Shown: positions 6,908 through 13,439 of the stretch, one piece after another | How the letters are laid out: each line of letters begins with the position of its first letter | Position numbering within the stretch: the stretch's first letter is position 1 | Source: Wenzhouxiangella sp. | Lineage (GTDB): Bacteria; Pseudomonadota; Gammaproteobacteria; Xanthomonadales; Wenzhouxiangellaceae | Direction: 5' to 3' | DNA: 17,303 nt | Assembly: GCA_007135355.1 (NCBI GenBank) | Contig: SLJA01000232.1 | Location: forward strand, 1-17,303 | Position numbers and translations under genes: made by a program | The notes under the pieces: model-generated | Databases searched by the model: none | What the model was told of the DNA's origin: nothing | What the model saw: only the letters and a program-made list of their open reading frames with translations

Positions 6908-6989
6908 AGGTTTCAGGGTTCGGGGTTCAAGGTTCAGGAAAAGCCGGATCGAGGCCCTCCTGAACCCTGAAACCTGAAACCTGAACCCT
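6908..6989. repeat. Large imperfect inverted repeat of TTCAGG-type units after hslU
   Basis: The arms at 6908-6939 and 6958-6989 are inverted copies that match at 27 of 32 positions, with 9 innermost base pairs perfect (GGTTCAGGA against TCCTGAACC). The loop is 18 nt. Each arm is itself built of short repeats of the form GG(T/G)TTCAGG, so it could have grown by unit duplication. No U-run follows, so it is not a textbook intrinsic terminator. It could block 3' exonucleases for hslVU mRNA or be a dispersed repeat. It occupies the first half of the 175 bp between hslU and mlaF. Confidence 0.7.
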
Positions 6990-7020
6990 TTGCCTTCATC
7001 ACCAAGCCCTAACCCCGCAT

Positions 7021-7057
7021 CGCGGTAAACTACGCGACTACTCGGGAATCTCCCGAG
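7021..7057. promoter_or_regulatory. Possible mla promoter/leader with small perfect hairpin
   Basis: TAAACT at 7026-7031 could be a -10 box, but I see no matching -35. Just downstream, CTCGGGA (7041-7047) and TCCCGAG (7051-7057) form a perfect 7 bp inverted repeat around ATC, 21 bp before the mlaF ATG. It could be an operator or a leader hairpin. Function is unsupported beyond its position. Confidence 0.3.
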
Positions 7058-7078
7058 GTCATCACTGTCCCAGGGCCT

Positions 7079-7900
7079 ATGACGTCATCTCCCGACAACA
7101 CGGCAGCCGTGCAGCTGCGCGATATTACCGTTCGCCTGGGCGGTCGTACCGTGCTGGAAAATCTGTCGCTGGACATTCCGCGTGGCAAGGTGACGGCGGT
7201 GATGGGGCCGAGTGGGGCCGGCAAGACCACGGTGCTGCGCCTGATCACTCGTCAGATCAGGCCGGATGCGGGTAGCGTGCAGGTTGGCGACGTCAAGGTC
7301 GAGCGCCTGAAAGGACGCGAACTCGGGCGTTTTCGGCGCAACCTGGGCGTGCTGCTGCAAAACGGCGCCTTGTTCACCGACCTGACCTGCTTCGACAACG
7401 TGGCTCTGCCGCTGCGGGAGCATACCCAGCTGCCCGAGGCCCTGATTCGCCGACTGGTCCTGATCAAACTGCAGACGGTGGGCCTGCGCGGCGCGGCCGA
7501 GATGTATCCGCGCGAACTGTCCGGCGGCATGAACCGGCGCGTGGCCATGGCCCGGGCGATGGCGCTGGATCCGGACATCATGCTCTACGACGAGCCCTTT
7601 GCCGGCCTCGATCCAATCTCACTGGGGGTGTCGCTGCGTCTGATTCGCGAGATCAACCACGCCCAGCAATCAACCAGCATCGTCATCACACATGATGTCG
7701 AAGAAGTGGCCCAACTGGCTGATTTCTGTCATATCATTGCCAATCGAAAGCTGATCGCATCCGGCCCGCCGGCCGAACTGCACGACAGCGAACACCCCCT
7801 GGTGCGGCAGTTCATGCGCGGTGAGCCGGATGGGCCGGTAGCCTTTCACTACCCGGCCGGTGACCTGGCCGAGCAAATGCTCGCGGGGCGCACGCAATGA
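7079..7900 (+). CDS. mlaF: MlaF, ATPase of the Mla phospholipid transporter
   Basis: A 273-residue ABC ATPase that powers the inner-membrane MlaFEDB complex, which moves phospholipids between the outer and inner membranes. Motifs in order: Walker A GPSGAGKT (43-50), Q-loop Q94, the signature LSGGM (147-151) in the Mla-type form SGGMNRRVAMARA, Walker B IMLYDE (167-172), and the switch His205 (ITHDVEE). It is the first gene of a seven-gene run; its TGA overlaps the mlaE ATG (ATGA). The ATG at 7079 has no strong Shine-Dalgarno. The assignment as MlaF rather than another ABC ATPase rests on the directly following MlaE, MCE-domain, MlaC, STAS and MlaA genes. Confidence 0.95.
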   Translation: MTSSPDNTAAVQLRDITVRLGGRTVLENLSLDIPRGKVTAVMGPSGAGKTTVLRLITRQIRPDAGSVQVGDVKVERLKGRELGRFRRNLGVLLQNGALFTDLTCFDNVALPLREHTQLPEALIRRLVLIKLQTVGLRGAAEMYPRELSGGMNRRVAMARAMALDPDIMLYDEPFAGLDPISLGVSLRLIREINHAQQSTSIVITHDVEEVAQLADFCHIIANRKLIASGPPAELHDSEHPLVRQFMRGEPDGPVAFHYPAGDLAEQMLAGRTQ

Positions 7901-8667
7901 ACACACCGATCCGCTCCGGCTCCGGCATGCTCACGCCGGTGCGCAACATGGGCCGCGCGCTGGTCTTTTTGTTCAAGGCCATCTTGCGCATGCGCGCCAC
8001 CCGACTGCAGGTGGCCGAAACCCTGCGCCAGCTGTATTTCGCCGGTGTGCGATCGCTGGTCATCATCGTCACCTGCGGCTTCTTCGTCGGCCTCGTGCTG
8101 ACCCTGCAGTCCTACGATGCCCTCGCCCGCTTCGGCGCCGCCGATGCCACCAGCACCCTGCTGGCGCTGTCACTGTTTCGCGAGTTGGGCCCGGTGCTGA
8201 CCGCCATCCTGTTCGCCGGCCGCGCAGGAACGTCAATCACGGCTGAAATCGGCCTGATGCGCGCCACCGAGCAACTCGATGCGCTGGACCTGATGGCGAT
8301 CGACCCGATGGAGCGCATCGTCCAGCCGCGCCTGATTGCCGGCCTGATCGCGGTGCCGGCGCTGGTGGTGGTGTTCAATGTCATGGCTTTGCTGGGCGGC
8401 GTGGTCTACGCCGTGTTCCTGATGGGCACCGACCCTATCGTGTTCTGGGGCAATATTCAGAATGCGGTCGAGCTGGGGCGCGACTTCGGCCACGGCATGG
8501 GTAAATCGGTGGTGTTCGGCCTGGTCGCCAGCTGGCTGGCCGTCTATTTCGGCTGGACCGCCAAACCCACCGGCGAAGGCGTGGCCCTGGCCACCACCCA
8601 GACCGTTATCGCCACCGCCATCGTGGTTTTGTTCCTCGACTTCGTCATGTCGGCCCTGATGCTTTAA
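7897..8667 (+). CDS. mlaE: MlaE, permease of the Mla phospholipid transporter
   Basis: A 256-residue polytopic inner-membrane protein of the MlaE permease family. The conserved core is RELGPVLTAILFAGRAGTSITAEIG followed by RATEQLDALDLMAIDP, and the rest alternates hydrophobic spans (for example VRSLVIIVTCGFFVGLVLTL and the C-terminal TVIATAIVVLFLDFVMSALML). Its start overlaps the mlaF stop by 4 bp. Together with MlaF, MlaD and MlaB it forms the lipid-translocating complex. Confidence 0.96.
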   Translation: MNTPIRSGSGMLTPVRNMGRALVFLFKAILRMRATRLQVAETLRQLYFAGVRSLVIIVTCGFFVGLVLTLQSYDALARFGAADATSTLLALSLFRELGPVLTAILFAGRAGTSITAEIGLMRATEQLDALDLMAIDPMERIVQPRLIAGLIAVPALVVVFNVMALLGGVVYAVFLMGTDPIVFWGNIQNAVELGRDFGHGMGKSVVFGLVASWLAVYFGWTAKPTGEGVALATTQTVIATAIVVLFLDFVMSALML

Positions 8668-8685
8668 TCGCTTCGGATCATTCTC

Positions 8686-9147
8686 ATGAAATCATCCCAC
8701 CAGATCGAATTGACCGCCGGCCTGTTCATGGTTCTGGCCATTGCCGGCCTGATCTTCCTGGCCCTGCAGGCCACCGACCGCGGCGTGGTCGCCGGCGGCA
8801 GCTACACCGTCACCGCCGACTTCACCAACGTCGGCGGCCTGCGCCCGCGCGCCCAGGTCAGCCTTGGCGGGGTCACCATCGGCCAGGTCGAGCGCATCGA
8901 GCTCGATCCGGTCAGTTTCGATGCGCGCGTGACCATGCGCATATCCGACCGCTTCAACGAGTTGCCGGACGATACCTCGGCCTCGATCGTCACTGCCGGC
9001 ATCCTGGGTGATCAGTACGTCAGCCTGGAGCCCGGCGGCTCGCCCGACGTACTGGTCGACGGTGACCGTATCCTGCTGACCAATTCGGCACTGGTCCTGG
9101 AGCAACTGATCAGCCGCTTCATGTTCAATACCGAAGGAGACAACTGA
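8686..9147 (+). CDS. mlaD: MlaD, MCE-domain lipid-binding subunit
   Basis: A 153-residue protein with one N-terminal membrane anchor (about residues 10-27, LTAGLFMVLAIAGLIFLAL) and a periplasmic MCE domain (about 38-118, from YTVTADFTNVGGLRPRAQVSLGGVTIGQVERIEL). MlaD hexamers form a ring on MlaE that receives lipid from MlaC. E. coli MlaD is somewhat longer, at about 183 residues; the difference is in the C-terminal part. The gene lies 18 bp after mlaE, and its TGA shares one base with the mlaC ATG. Confidence 0.95.
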   Translation: MKSSHQIELTAGLFMVLAIAGLIFLALQATDRGVVAGGSYTVTADFTNVGGLRPRAQVSLGGVTIGQVERIELDPVSFDARVTMRISDRFNELPDDTSASIVTAGILGDQYVSLEPGGSPDVLVDGDRILLTNSALVLEQLISRFMFNTEGDN

Positions 9148-9764
9148 TGACCCGAATGATGCTGGCCGGTTTGGCCCTGCTACTGTCTCTGCCCGTCGCG
9201 GCCAACGCGGCCGAGCCGGTCGAGATTATTCGCGAAACCACGATCGAGCTGTTTGCGCTGGTCGATGAGAACCGTGCCACCTTCGAAGCCGACCCCGGCC
9301 TGCTGCAGGCGGAGCTGCGCGAACGACTGCTGCCGCGGCTGGACACCGTGCACTCGGCGCGCCTGGTGTTGGGGCGTCACGGCCGTGGCCTGGAGCGCTC
9401 CCAGGTCGAGGCCTTCGCCGAGGCGCTGTCGGAACTGTTGATGAGCCAGTACGCCGAAGGCGTGCTGGAATTCCGCAGCCGCGATCAGGTCGAAATCCTG
9501 CCGCTGGCCGGTGACAACAGCGAGCGTGCAACCCGGGTGCGCACGCGCGTGAGATTGGACTCGGGCACGCGCGCCCAGGTCGACTATGTGCTGCGCAAAG
9601 CCGGCGACGAATGGCGGGTGTTCGACGTCATCATCGAAGGGATTTCCTACGTCGCCACCTTCCGCAACCAGATCGGCGAGGAAATCCGCCGCCATGGTTT
9701 TGACGCCATGCTGGCGCGCCTGCAGGCCGGCGAGATCGAAGTCGAGGTGGCGGTTGAAACCTGA
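9147..9764 (+). CDS. mlaC: MlaC, periplasmic phospholipid-binding shuttle
   Basis: A 205-residue protein of the MlaC/Ttg2D (Tol-tolerance) family. It has a cleavable signal peptide (hydrophobic MLAGLALLLSLPVAANAA, probable cut after ANA-A near residues 21-22). The mature part carries typical MlaC features: a conserved F-E-lL helix region, LSELLMSQYAEGVLEF, and DYVLRKAGDEWRVFDVIIEGISYVATFRNQ. MlaC ferries phospholipid between MlaD and the outer-membrane MlaA complex. The ATG overlaps the mlaD stop (TGATG) with a GGAGA Shine-Dalgarno 6 bp upstream. Confidence 0.95.
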   Translation: MTRMMLAGLALLLSLPVAANAAEPVEIIRETTIELFALVDENRATFEADPGLLQAELRERLLPRLDTVHSARLVLGRHGRGLERSQVEAFAEALSELLMSQYAEGVLEFRSRDQVEILPLAGDNSERATRVRTRVRLDSGTRAQVDYVLRKAGDEWRVFDVIIEGISYVATFRNQIGEEIRRHGFDAMLARLQAGEIEVEVAVET

Positions 9765-10083
9765 TGCTGAAGGCCGCCTGGTGCTCAGCGGTCGCCTGGG
9801 CAGCGCCGAAGTTGCGGCGCTGTACCGAGACAGCCAGGGCTGGAAGCACAGCGGCTTGCCCACAACGGTCGATCTGGCCGAGGTTTCCGCGGCAGATTCC
9901 AGCGCCCTGGCCTTGCTGCTGGAATGGCGCACATGGGCCGAACAGGCCAATCACAAGATACGCTTCATCAACGTGCCACGTTCGCTCTGCGTGATGGCCT
10001 CGCTCAGCCAGATCGAGGGCCTGCTGGGCTGGCGCACGCTTGATTTCGATGATCAGGGAGAGAGCGGCCAATGTTGTGGCTAA
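9754..10083 (+). CDS. mlaB: MlaB, STAS-domain subunit (TTG start inside mlaC)
   Basis: A STAS-domain protein of 109 residues that in other bacteria binds MlaF and stabilises the transporter. The longer open frame that begins at 9586 reads out of frame through mlaC, so its first part is not coding. The only sensible start is TTG at 9754, 11 bp inside the mlaC end, with GAGG at 9744-9747 at good spacing. It gives MKPDAEGRLVLSGRL. The STAS core is TTVDLAEVSAADSSALALLLEW; D48-S49-S50 sits where STAS proteins carry the conserved D-[ST] motif. It overlaps mlaA by 13 bp at its end. STAS identity is well supported by position and pattern; the precise start is inferred. Confidence 0.85.
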   Translation: MKPDAEGRLVLSGRLGSAEVAALYRDSQGWKHSGLPTTVDLAEVSAADSSALALLLEWRTWAEQANHKIRFINVPRSLCVMASLSQIEGLLGWRTLDFDDQGESGQCCG

Positions 10084-10820
10084 AAAAACTCGCATTGATT
10101 GCCGCGGCACTGCTGATCACCGCCTGCGCCACCACCGCGTCGGCGCCGCCGGAGGATCGCGACCCGCGCGACCCGTGGGAGCCTCTCAACCGCCAGGTCC
10201 ACAGCTTCAACATGGCCGCCGACCGTGCCGTGGTGCGCCCGGTCGCGCGCGGCTATCAGCGCGTCACTCCGTCACCGGTGCGCACCGGTGTGCGCAATTT
10301 CTTTACCAACCTGCGCTCGCCGGTCACCATCGTCAACCTGCTGCTGCAGGGTCGGCCGGGTGAGGGCCTGGAGCATTTCGAGCGCTTTTTCGTCAATTCC
10401 GTTTACGGTATCGGCGGCATTTTCGATCTGGCTTCCAAGGCAGATATGCCGGAGCATGACGCCGATCTGGGCATGACCTTTGCGGCTTGGGGCTGGGAAG
10501 ACTCGCGCTTCCTTATGCTGCCCTTTTTGGGGCCGTCGACCGTGCGCGACGGCATTGGCTTCTACGGCGATACCTTCGTCAACCCGATCTGGGAACGCGC
10601 GCGCGAGGAAGGCGCATATGGACTGCTGGGCCTGAACATCATTCAGCTGCGCGCCGGCCTGCTGCCGCTGGATGCACAGATGCAGGCCGCCTTCGACGAT
10701 TACATCTTCCTGCGCGACGGCTTCTTCCAGCGCCGCCAGTTCTTGCTCCAGGGCGATGATGCAGAATTGCCGGACTACGACGCCTTTCTCGACGACGAGG
10801 ACTGGGACGACTGGGAATGA
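10071..10820 (+). CDS. mlaA: MlaA (VacJ), outer-membrane lipoprotein
   Basis: A 249-residue lipoprotein with an N-terminal signal and lipobox LITAC (Cys19 lipidated). The MlaA domain follows: DPWEPLNRQVHSFNMAADRAVVRPVARGYQ, GVRNFFTNLRSPVTIVNLLLQG, RFFVNSVYGIGGIFDLAS, DLGMTFAAWGWEDSRFLMLPFLGPSTVRDG. MlaA sits in the outer-membrane inner leaflet with porins and removes mislocalised phospholipid. In E. coli mlaA is unlinked to mlaFEDCB; here it is the sixth gene of the same run. The C-terminus is a very acidic tail (from DDAELPDYDAFL to the end), possibly disordered. The ATG at 10071 is inside the end of mlaB, preceded by GGGAGAGA. Confidence 0.96.
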   Translation: MLWLKKLALIAAALLITACATTASAPPEDRDPRDPWEPLNRQVHSFNMAADRAVVRPVARGYQRVTPSPVRTGVRNFFTNLRSPVTIVNLLLQGRPGEGLEHFERFFVNSVYGIGGIFDLASKADMPEHDADLGMTFAAWGWEDSRFLMLPFLGPSTVRDGIGFYGDTFVNPIWERAREEGAYGLLGLNIIQLRAGLLPLDAQMQAAFDDYIFLRDGFFQRRQFLLQGDDAELPDYDAFLDDEDWDDWE

Positions 10821-11449
10821 CCGACGGCCGAACCCGGAGTCTCGAGCAGCTTCTTCTTAGGCCGTTTGACACCCTGTCAACGCCTGCCGCGCTGGCCTTC
10901 GGGCTGGTCACCATGGCCCTCACCGCCCTACTGGCCGGCCAGACCGGTTTGCAGACCCGCGGCCTATTCGACCTGCAATTCATTCCCGGTGGAACGCCCG
11001 GCTGGCTGCTGGCCCAGGGACTGATCAACTGGCTCAGCCTGACGCTGGCCCTGCTGGTGGCCGGTCGCTGGTTGAGCCGGAATCGATTTTCAGTCCCCAG
11101 GCTGCTAGCCTGCCAGGCCGCGGCGCGCTGGCCGCTGCTGCTGTCGACCCTTTACTTGAGCATCCCGCCGCTGGGCGGGCAGATCCGCGAGCTGACCCAG
11201 CGCCTGGTTCAGGCCATGCCCAGCGAGCGTGGACAAGTCATGGCCGATGCCGCCTACATGGGCGACGCCTTTGTCCTTACCCTGCTCGGCGTTCCCTTGC
11301 TGGTGTTTTTGTTGTGGATGATCTGGCTGATGTTCCATGGCTATCAATCCGTTACCGGACTGTCCGGACCGCGCGCCGGGCTGAGTTTTGCCGCGGCCTT
11401 AGTGGCCGCCTATGTGATCAGCAAGGGACTGATGTTGCTCATCCCGTAG
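10817..11449 (+). CDS. Polytopic membrane protein, Yip1-like, downstream of mlaA
   Basis: A 210-residue protein with about five hydrophobic spans: near 26-41 (ALAFGLVTMALTALLAG), 64-83, 104-117, 153-173 (LTLLGVPLLVFLLWMIWLMFHG) and 188-208. The arrangement, with LLLRPFDTLSTPAALAFGL near the N-terminus and HGYQSVTGLS after the fourth span, recalls the bacterial Yip1 membrane family, but I cannot confirm this. The ATG overlaps the mlaA stop (ATGA), so it is probably translated from the mla mRNA. Its function is unknown; the link to lipid transport is only by operon membership. Confidence 0.85.
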   Translation: MTDGRTRSLEQLLLRPFDTLSTPAALAFGLVTMALTALLAGQTGLQTRGLFDLQFIPGGTPGWLLAQGLINWLSLTLALLVAGRWLSRNRFSVPRLLACQAAARWPLLLSTLYLSIPPLGGQIRELTQRLVQAMPSERGQVMADAAYMGDAFVLTLLGVPLLVFLLWMIWLMFHGYQSVTGLSGPRAGLSFAAALVAAYVISKGLMLLIP

Positions 11450-11492
11450 TCACCCCGTAAGCCCGTAGCCGCTGGGGTGGGCGAAACCGGCT

Positions 11493-11507
11493 CAAAAGTG
11501 CTATGGT
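11493..11507 (+). promoter_or_regulatory. Possible extended -10 promoter for phaZ
   Basis: TGCTATGGT at 11499-11507 matches an extended -10 (TGnTATnnT), 29 bp before the phaZ ATG, in the 87 bp gap after the previous gene. There is no good -35 box. Low confidence, offered because the gap suggests phaZ may have its own promoter. Confidence 0.25.
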
Positions 11508-11536
11508 GCGGTGCAAAACCAGTACGACAGATCAAT

Positions 11537-12787
11537 ATGCTCTACCAGTTCTACGAGCTTCAGCGCTCATTGATCAGCCCCTTCAGCATCTGGGCCGAAG
11601 CCGGGGCACGCAGCTTTTCCTCGCCGGGCAGCGCCCTGTCTAAATGGCCCGGCGCCGAGCGCATCGCGGCCGCCTACGAACTCATGCACCGGCTGGGCAA
11701 GGACTACACCAAGCCCGAATTTGGTATCCGTTCGGTGACCGCCCACGGTCACGAAGTACCGGTGGTGCAGCTGGAGGCCATGGACTTGCCGTTCTGCAAG
11801 CTTTTGCGCATGAAGCGCTACACCGACGACGCACAAACCGTGGCCGACTTGCGCGGCGACCCGAAGGTGCTGATCGTCGCCCCCCTGTCCGGTCACCACT
11901 CCACACTGCTGCGCGACACCGTGCAGACCATGCTGCCCGAGCACAAGGTCTTCATCACCGACTGGATCGATGCGCGCATGATTCCGGCCGATGCCGGTCC
12001 GTTCCATCTGCACGACTACGTCAACTACGTCCAGACCTTCATCCGTCACATCGGCGCTGAAAACCTGCACGTGATGGCCGTCTGCCAGCCGGTGGTGCCG
12101 GTACTGGCCGCAATCTCGCTGATGGCGGGGCGTGGCGAGGAGACCCCGGCCAGCATGACCCTGATGGGTGGGCCGGTCGATGCCCGGGTCAGCGCCACCG
12201 GTGTCAACGACCTGGCCGCTACCCGCTCCATGCGCTGGTTCAGCGCCAACCTGGTTCATCCCGTGCCCATGCACTACCCCGGCGCCGGCCGGCGCGTGTA
12301 CCCGGGCTTCATGCAGCATGCCGGATTTATGGCCATGAACCCGCGCCGACACGTTTCTTCGCACTGGGATTTCTACAAGCACCTGATCATCGGCGACCTC
12401 GAAGACGCCGAGGCCCACCGCAAGTTCTACGACGAGTACAACGCCGTACTCGACATGCCCGGCGAGTACTACCTCGACACCGTGCGCATCGTGTTCAAGG
12501 ACTACCTGCTGCCACGCGGCGAATGGGTGATTGATGATGAGCGCGTCGACCCAACCCGGATCACCGAAACCCGGCTATTGACCATCGAAGGCGAATACGA
12601 CGACATTTCCGGCATCGGCCAGACCCGCGCCGCGCATGATCTGTGCAGCGGCTTGCCCGGGCACGACCGCGAACACTTCGAGGTCCCCAAGGCCGGCCAC
12701 TACGGCATCTTCAGCGGACGGCGCTGGCGTACCCAGGTTTATCCCAGAGTGCGGGATTTCATCCGCGGCAAGTCTTCGGGCGCGTAA
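11537..12787 (+). CDS. phaZ: Intracellular polyhydroxyalkanoate depolymerase
   Basis: A 416-residue PhaZ of the intracellular short-chain-length type, which mobilises stored poly(3-hydroxybutyrate) granules. I chose the ATG at 11537 because the protein then begins MLYQFYELQRS like the Ralstonia eutropha PhaZa1 family; an open frame from 11477 adds a non-conserved stretch. Catalytic residues line up exactly with that family: Cys183 in VMAVCQPVVPV replaces the usual lipase-box serine, with Asp355 (EGEYDDISG) and His388 (AGHYGIFSG). Conserved blocks include PLSGHHSTLLRDTV, DWIDARMIP, LMGGPVDARVS, YPGFMQHAGFMAMNP and FYDEYNAVLDM. No PHA synthase is in the window. The gene is followed by a repeat-rich gap. 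Confidence 0.95.
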   Translation: MLYQFYELQRSLISPFSIWAEAGARSFSSPGSALSKWPGAERIAAAYELMHRLGKDYTKPEFGIRSVTAHGHEVPVVQLEAMDLPFCKLLRMKRYTDDAQTVADLRGDPKVLIVAPLSGHHSTLLRDTVQTMLPEHKVFITDWIDARMIPADAGPFHLHDYVNYVQTFIRHIGAENLHVMAVCQPVVPVLAAISLMAGRGEETPASMTLMGGPVDARVSATGVNDLAATRSMRWFSANLVHPVPMHYPGAGRRVYPGFMQHAGFMAMNPRRHVSSHWDFYKHLIIGDLEDAEAHRKFYDEYNAVLDMPGEYYLDTVRIVFKDYLLPRGEWVIDDERVDPTRITETRLLTIEGEYDDISGIGQTRAAHDLCSGLPGHDREHFEVPKAGHYGIFSGRRWRTQVYPRVRDFIRGKSSGA

Positions 12788-12793
12788 GGCCGC

Positions 12794-12980
12794 ATCACGC
12801 AGAGGTGCTGAGGCGCTTGGGTCGCAGAGAAGGAAAGTCAGCTGAGCCCGACGCCTGTGTTTGCTCAGAAGCAAAAGCACAAGCCCAACTCCTCCTTCCT
12901 CTGCGAACCCTGCAGCTCTGCGCCTCTGCGTGGGGCGCTTTGAAAGATCGGACGTCGGCCATGGAAGGCCGACCTACGGC
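12794..12980. repeat. Fold-back repeat, copy A
   Basis: Ends CACGCAGAG (12796-12804) and CTCTGCGTG (12924-12932) are perfect inverted copies, and an inner GCAGAGAAGGA (about 12823-12833) pairs imperfectly with the CTCCTTCCTCTGCG run near 12890-12904. After the right arm come GGGCGCTTTGAAAGATCG and a GTCGGCC hairpin. The 78 bp from 12903 to 12980 recur without change in copy B. Repeats built of the units CGCAGAG/CTCTGCG are seen scattered in many environmental bacterial genomes. No open reading frame for a transposase is present. Confidence 0.8.
12953..12977 (-). repeat. Small hairpin, copy 1 (GTCGGCC stem)
   Basis: GTCGGCC (12954-12960) and GGCCGAC (12967-12973) form a 7 bp stem. Read on the minus strand the loop is TTCCAT and the element begins GTAGGTCGGCC. 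It is part of the 78 bp block of copy A. Confidence 0.75.
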
Positions 12981-13025
12981 TTCGGTGCCTTGTTTGGCCA
13001 ATGTGGATTTTTCCGGTACAGTCCC

Positions 13026-13050
13026 GTAGGTCGGGGTTCCATCCCCGACG
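13026..13050 (+). repeat. Small hairpin, copy 2 (GTCGGGG stem), opposite orientation
   Basis: GTCGGGG (13030-13036), loop TTCCAT, CCCCGAC (13043-13049), preceded by GTAG. The flank and loop match copies 1 and 3, but two stem base pairs differ on both sides, so pairing is kept. It lies between the two fold-back copies. Confidence 0.75.
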
Positions 13051-13165
13051 GCCAAACCCATCGGGCGCCGCCATGCGGTGGGTTTGCCCGGCTGCACCGG
13101 GAAACGCCACCACAGAGGGCCGGGGCGAGACTTCCGGGTGGCAGATGGATCGGACTTAGAACAGT

Positions 13166-13343
13166 ATCACGCAGAGGCGCAGAGACGCGGAGCGCGCAGA
13201 GGGCTTACAACATGCTTGCTGTACTCATCTGCCAACAAACACCCGGTTCAACCCTTCTTTCCTCCGCGAACCCTGCAGCTCTGCGCCTCTGCGTGGGGCG
13301 CTTTGAAAGATCGGACGTCGGCCATGGAAGGCCGACCTACGGC
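13166..13343. repeat. Fold-back repeat, copy B
   Basis: It begins ATCACGCAGAGGCGCAGAG and its inverted ends are CACGCAGAG (13168-13176) and CTCTGCGTG (13287-13295). The block 13266-13343 is identical to 12903-12980 of copy A over 78 bp, while the left arms and the central parts have diverged. The pattern suggests duplication or recombination limited to the right end, or independent insertion of the same family. Confidence 0.8.
13316..13340 (-). repeat. Small hairpin, copy 3 (GTCGGCC stem)
   Basis: The same sequence as copy 1: GTCGGCC (13317-13323), GGCCGAC (13330-13336), loop TTCCAT on the minus strand. It is contained in copy B. Confidence 0.75.
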
Positions 13344-13384
13344 CAAGGTGCAGGACGCGACTAAACCACCCTCTCTTGCTTTTT

Positions 13385-13412
13385 CTTGGCGTCCTTTGCG
13401 TCTTGGCGAGAG
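13385..13412. repeat. Short TTGGCGTC-type tandem units
   Basis: CTTGGCGTCCTTTGCGTC followed by TTGGCGAGAG shows two or three degenerate direct units. It is similar in flavour to the CGCAGAG/CTCTGCG family and probably another fragment of it, 28 bp before the recJ stop. The rest of 13344-13439 shows nothing I can identify. Confidence 0.35.
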
Positions 13413-13439
13413 GCTTTAAAAAGCGATGCCCGATTGATC

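Noticed and set aside
11362..11369. Third copy of the GTCCGGAC core
   Set aside because: It lies inside the coding region of the membrane protein and lacks the flanking bases shared by the two intergenic sites; probably chance.
11477..11536. Upstream extension of phaZ
   Set aside because: The extra 20 residues do not resemble the family; the ATG at 11537 gives the conserved MLYQ start and standard catalytic residue numbering.
12861..13364. 167-codon open frame in the repeat region
   Set aside because: It encodes the same peptide segment twice only because the 78 bp DNA block is repeated; no start signal or homology, so it is translated repeat.
12788..13439. CRISPR array
   Set aside because: Repeats are two long fold-backs about 370 bp apart, not short regularly spaced units with unique spacers; no cas genes.
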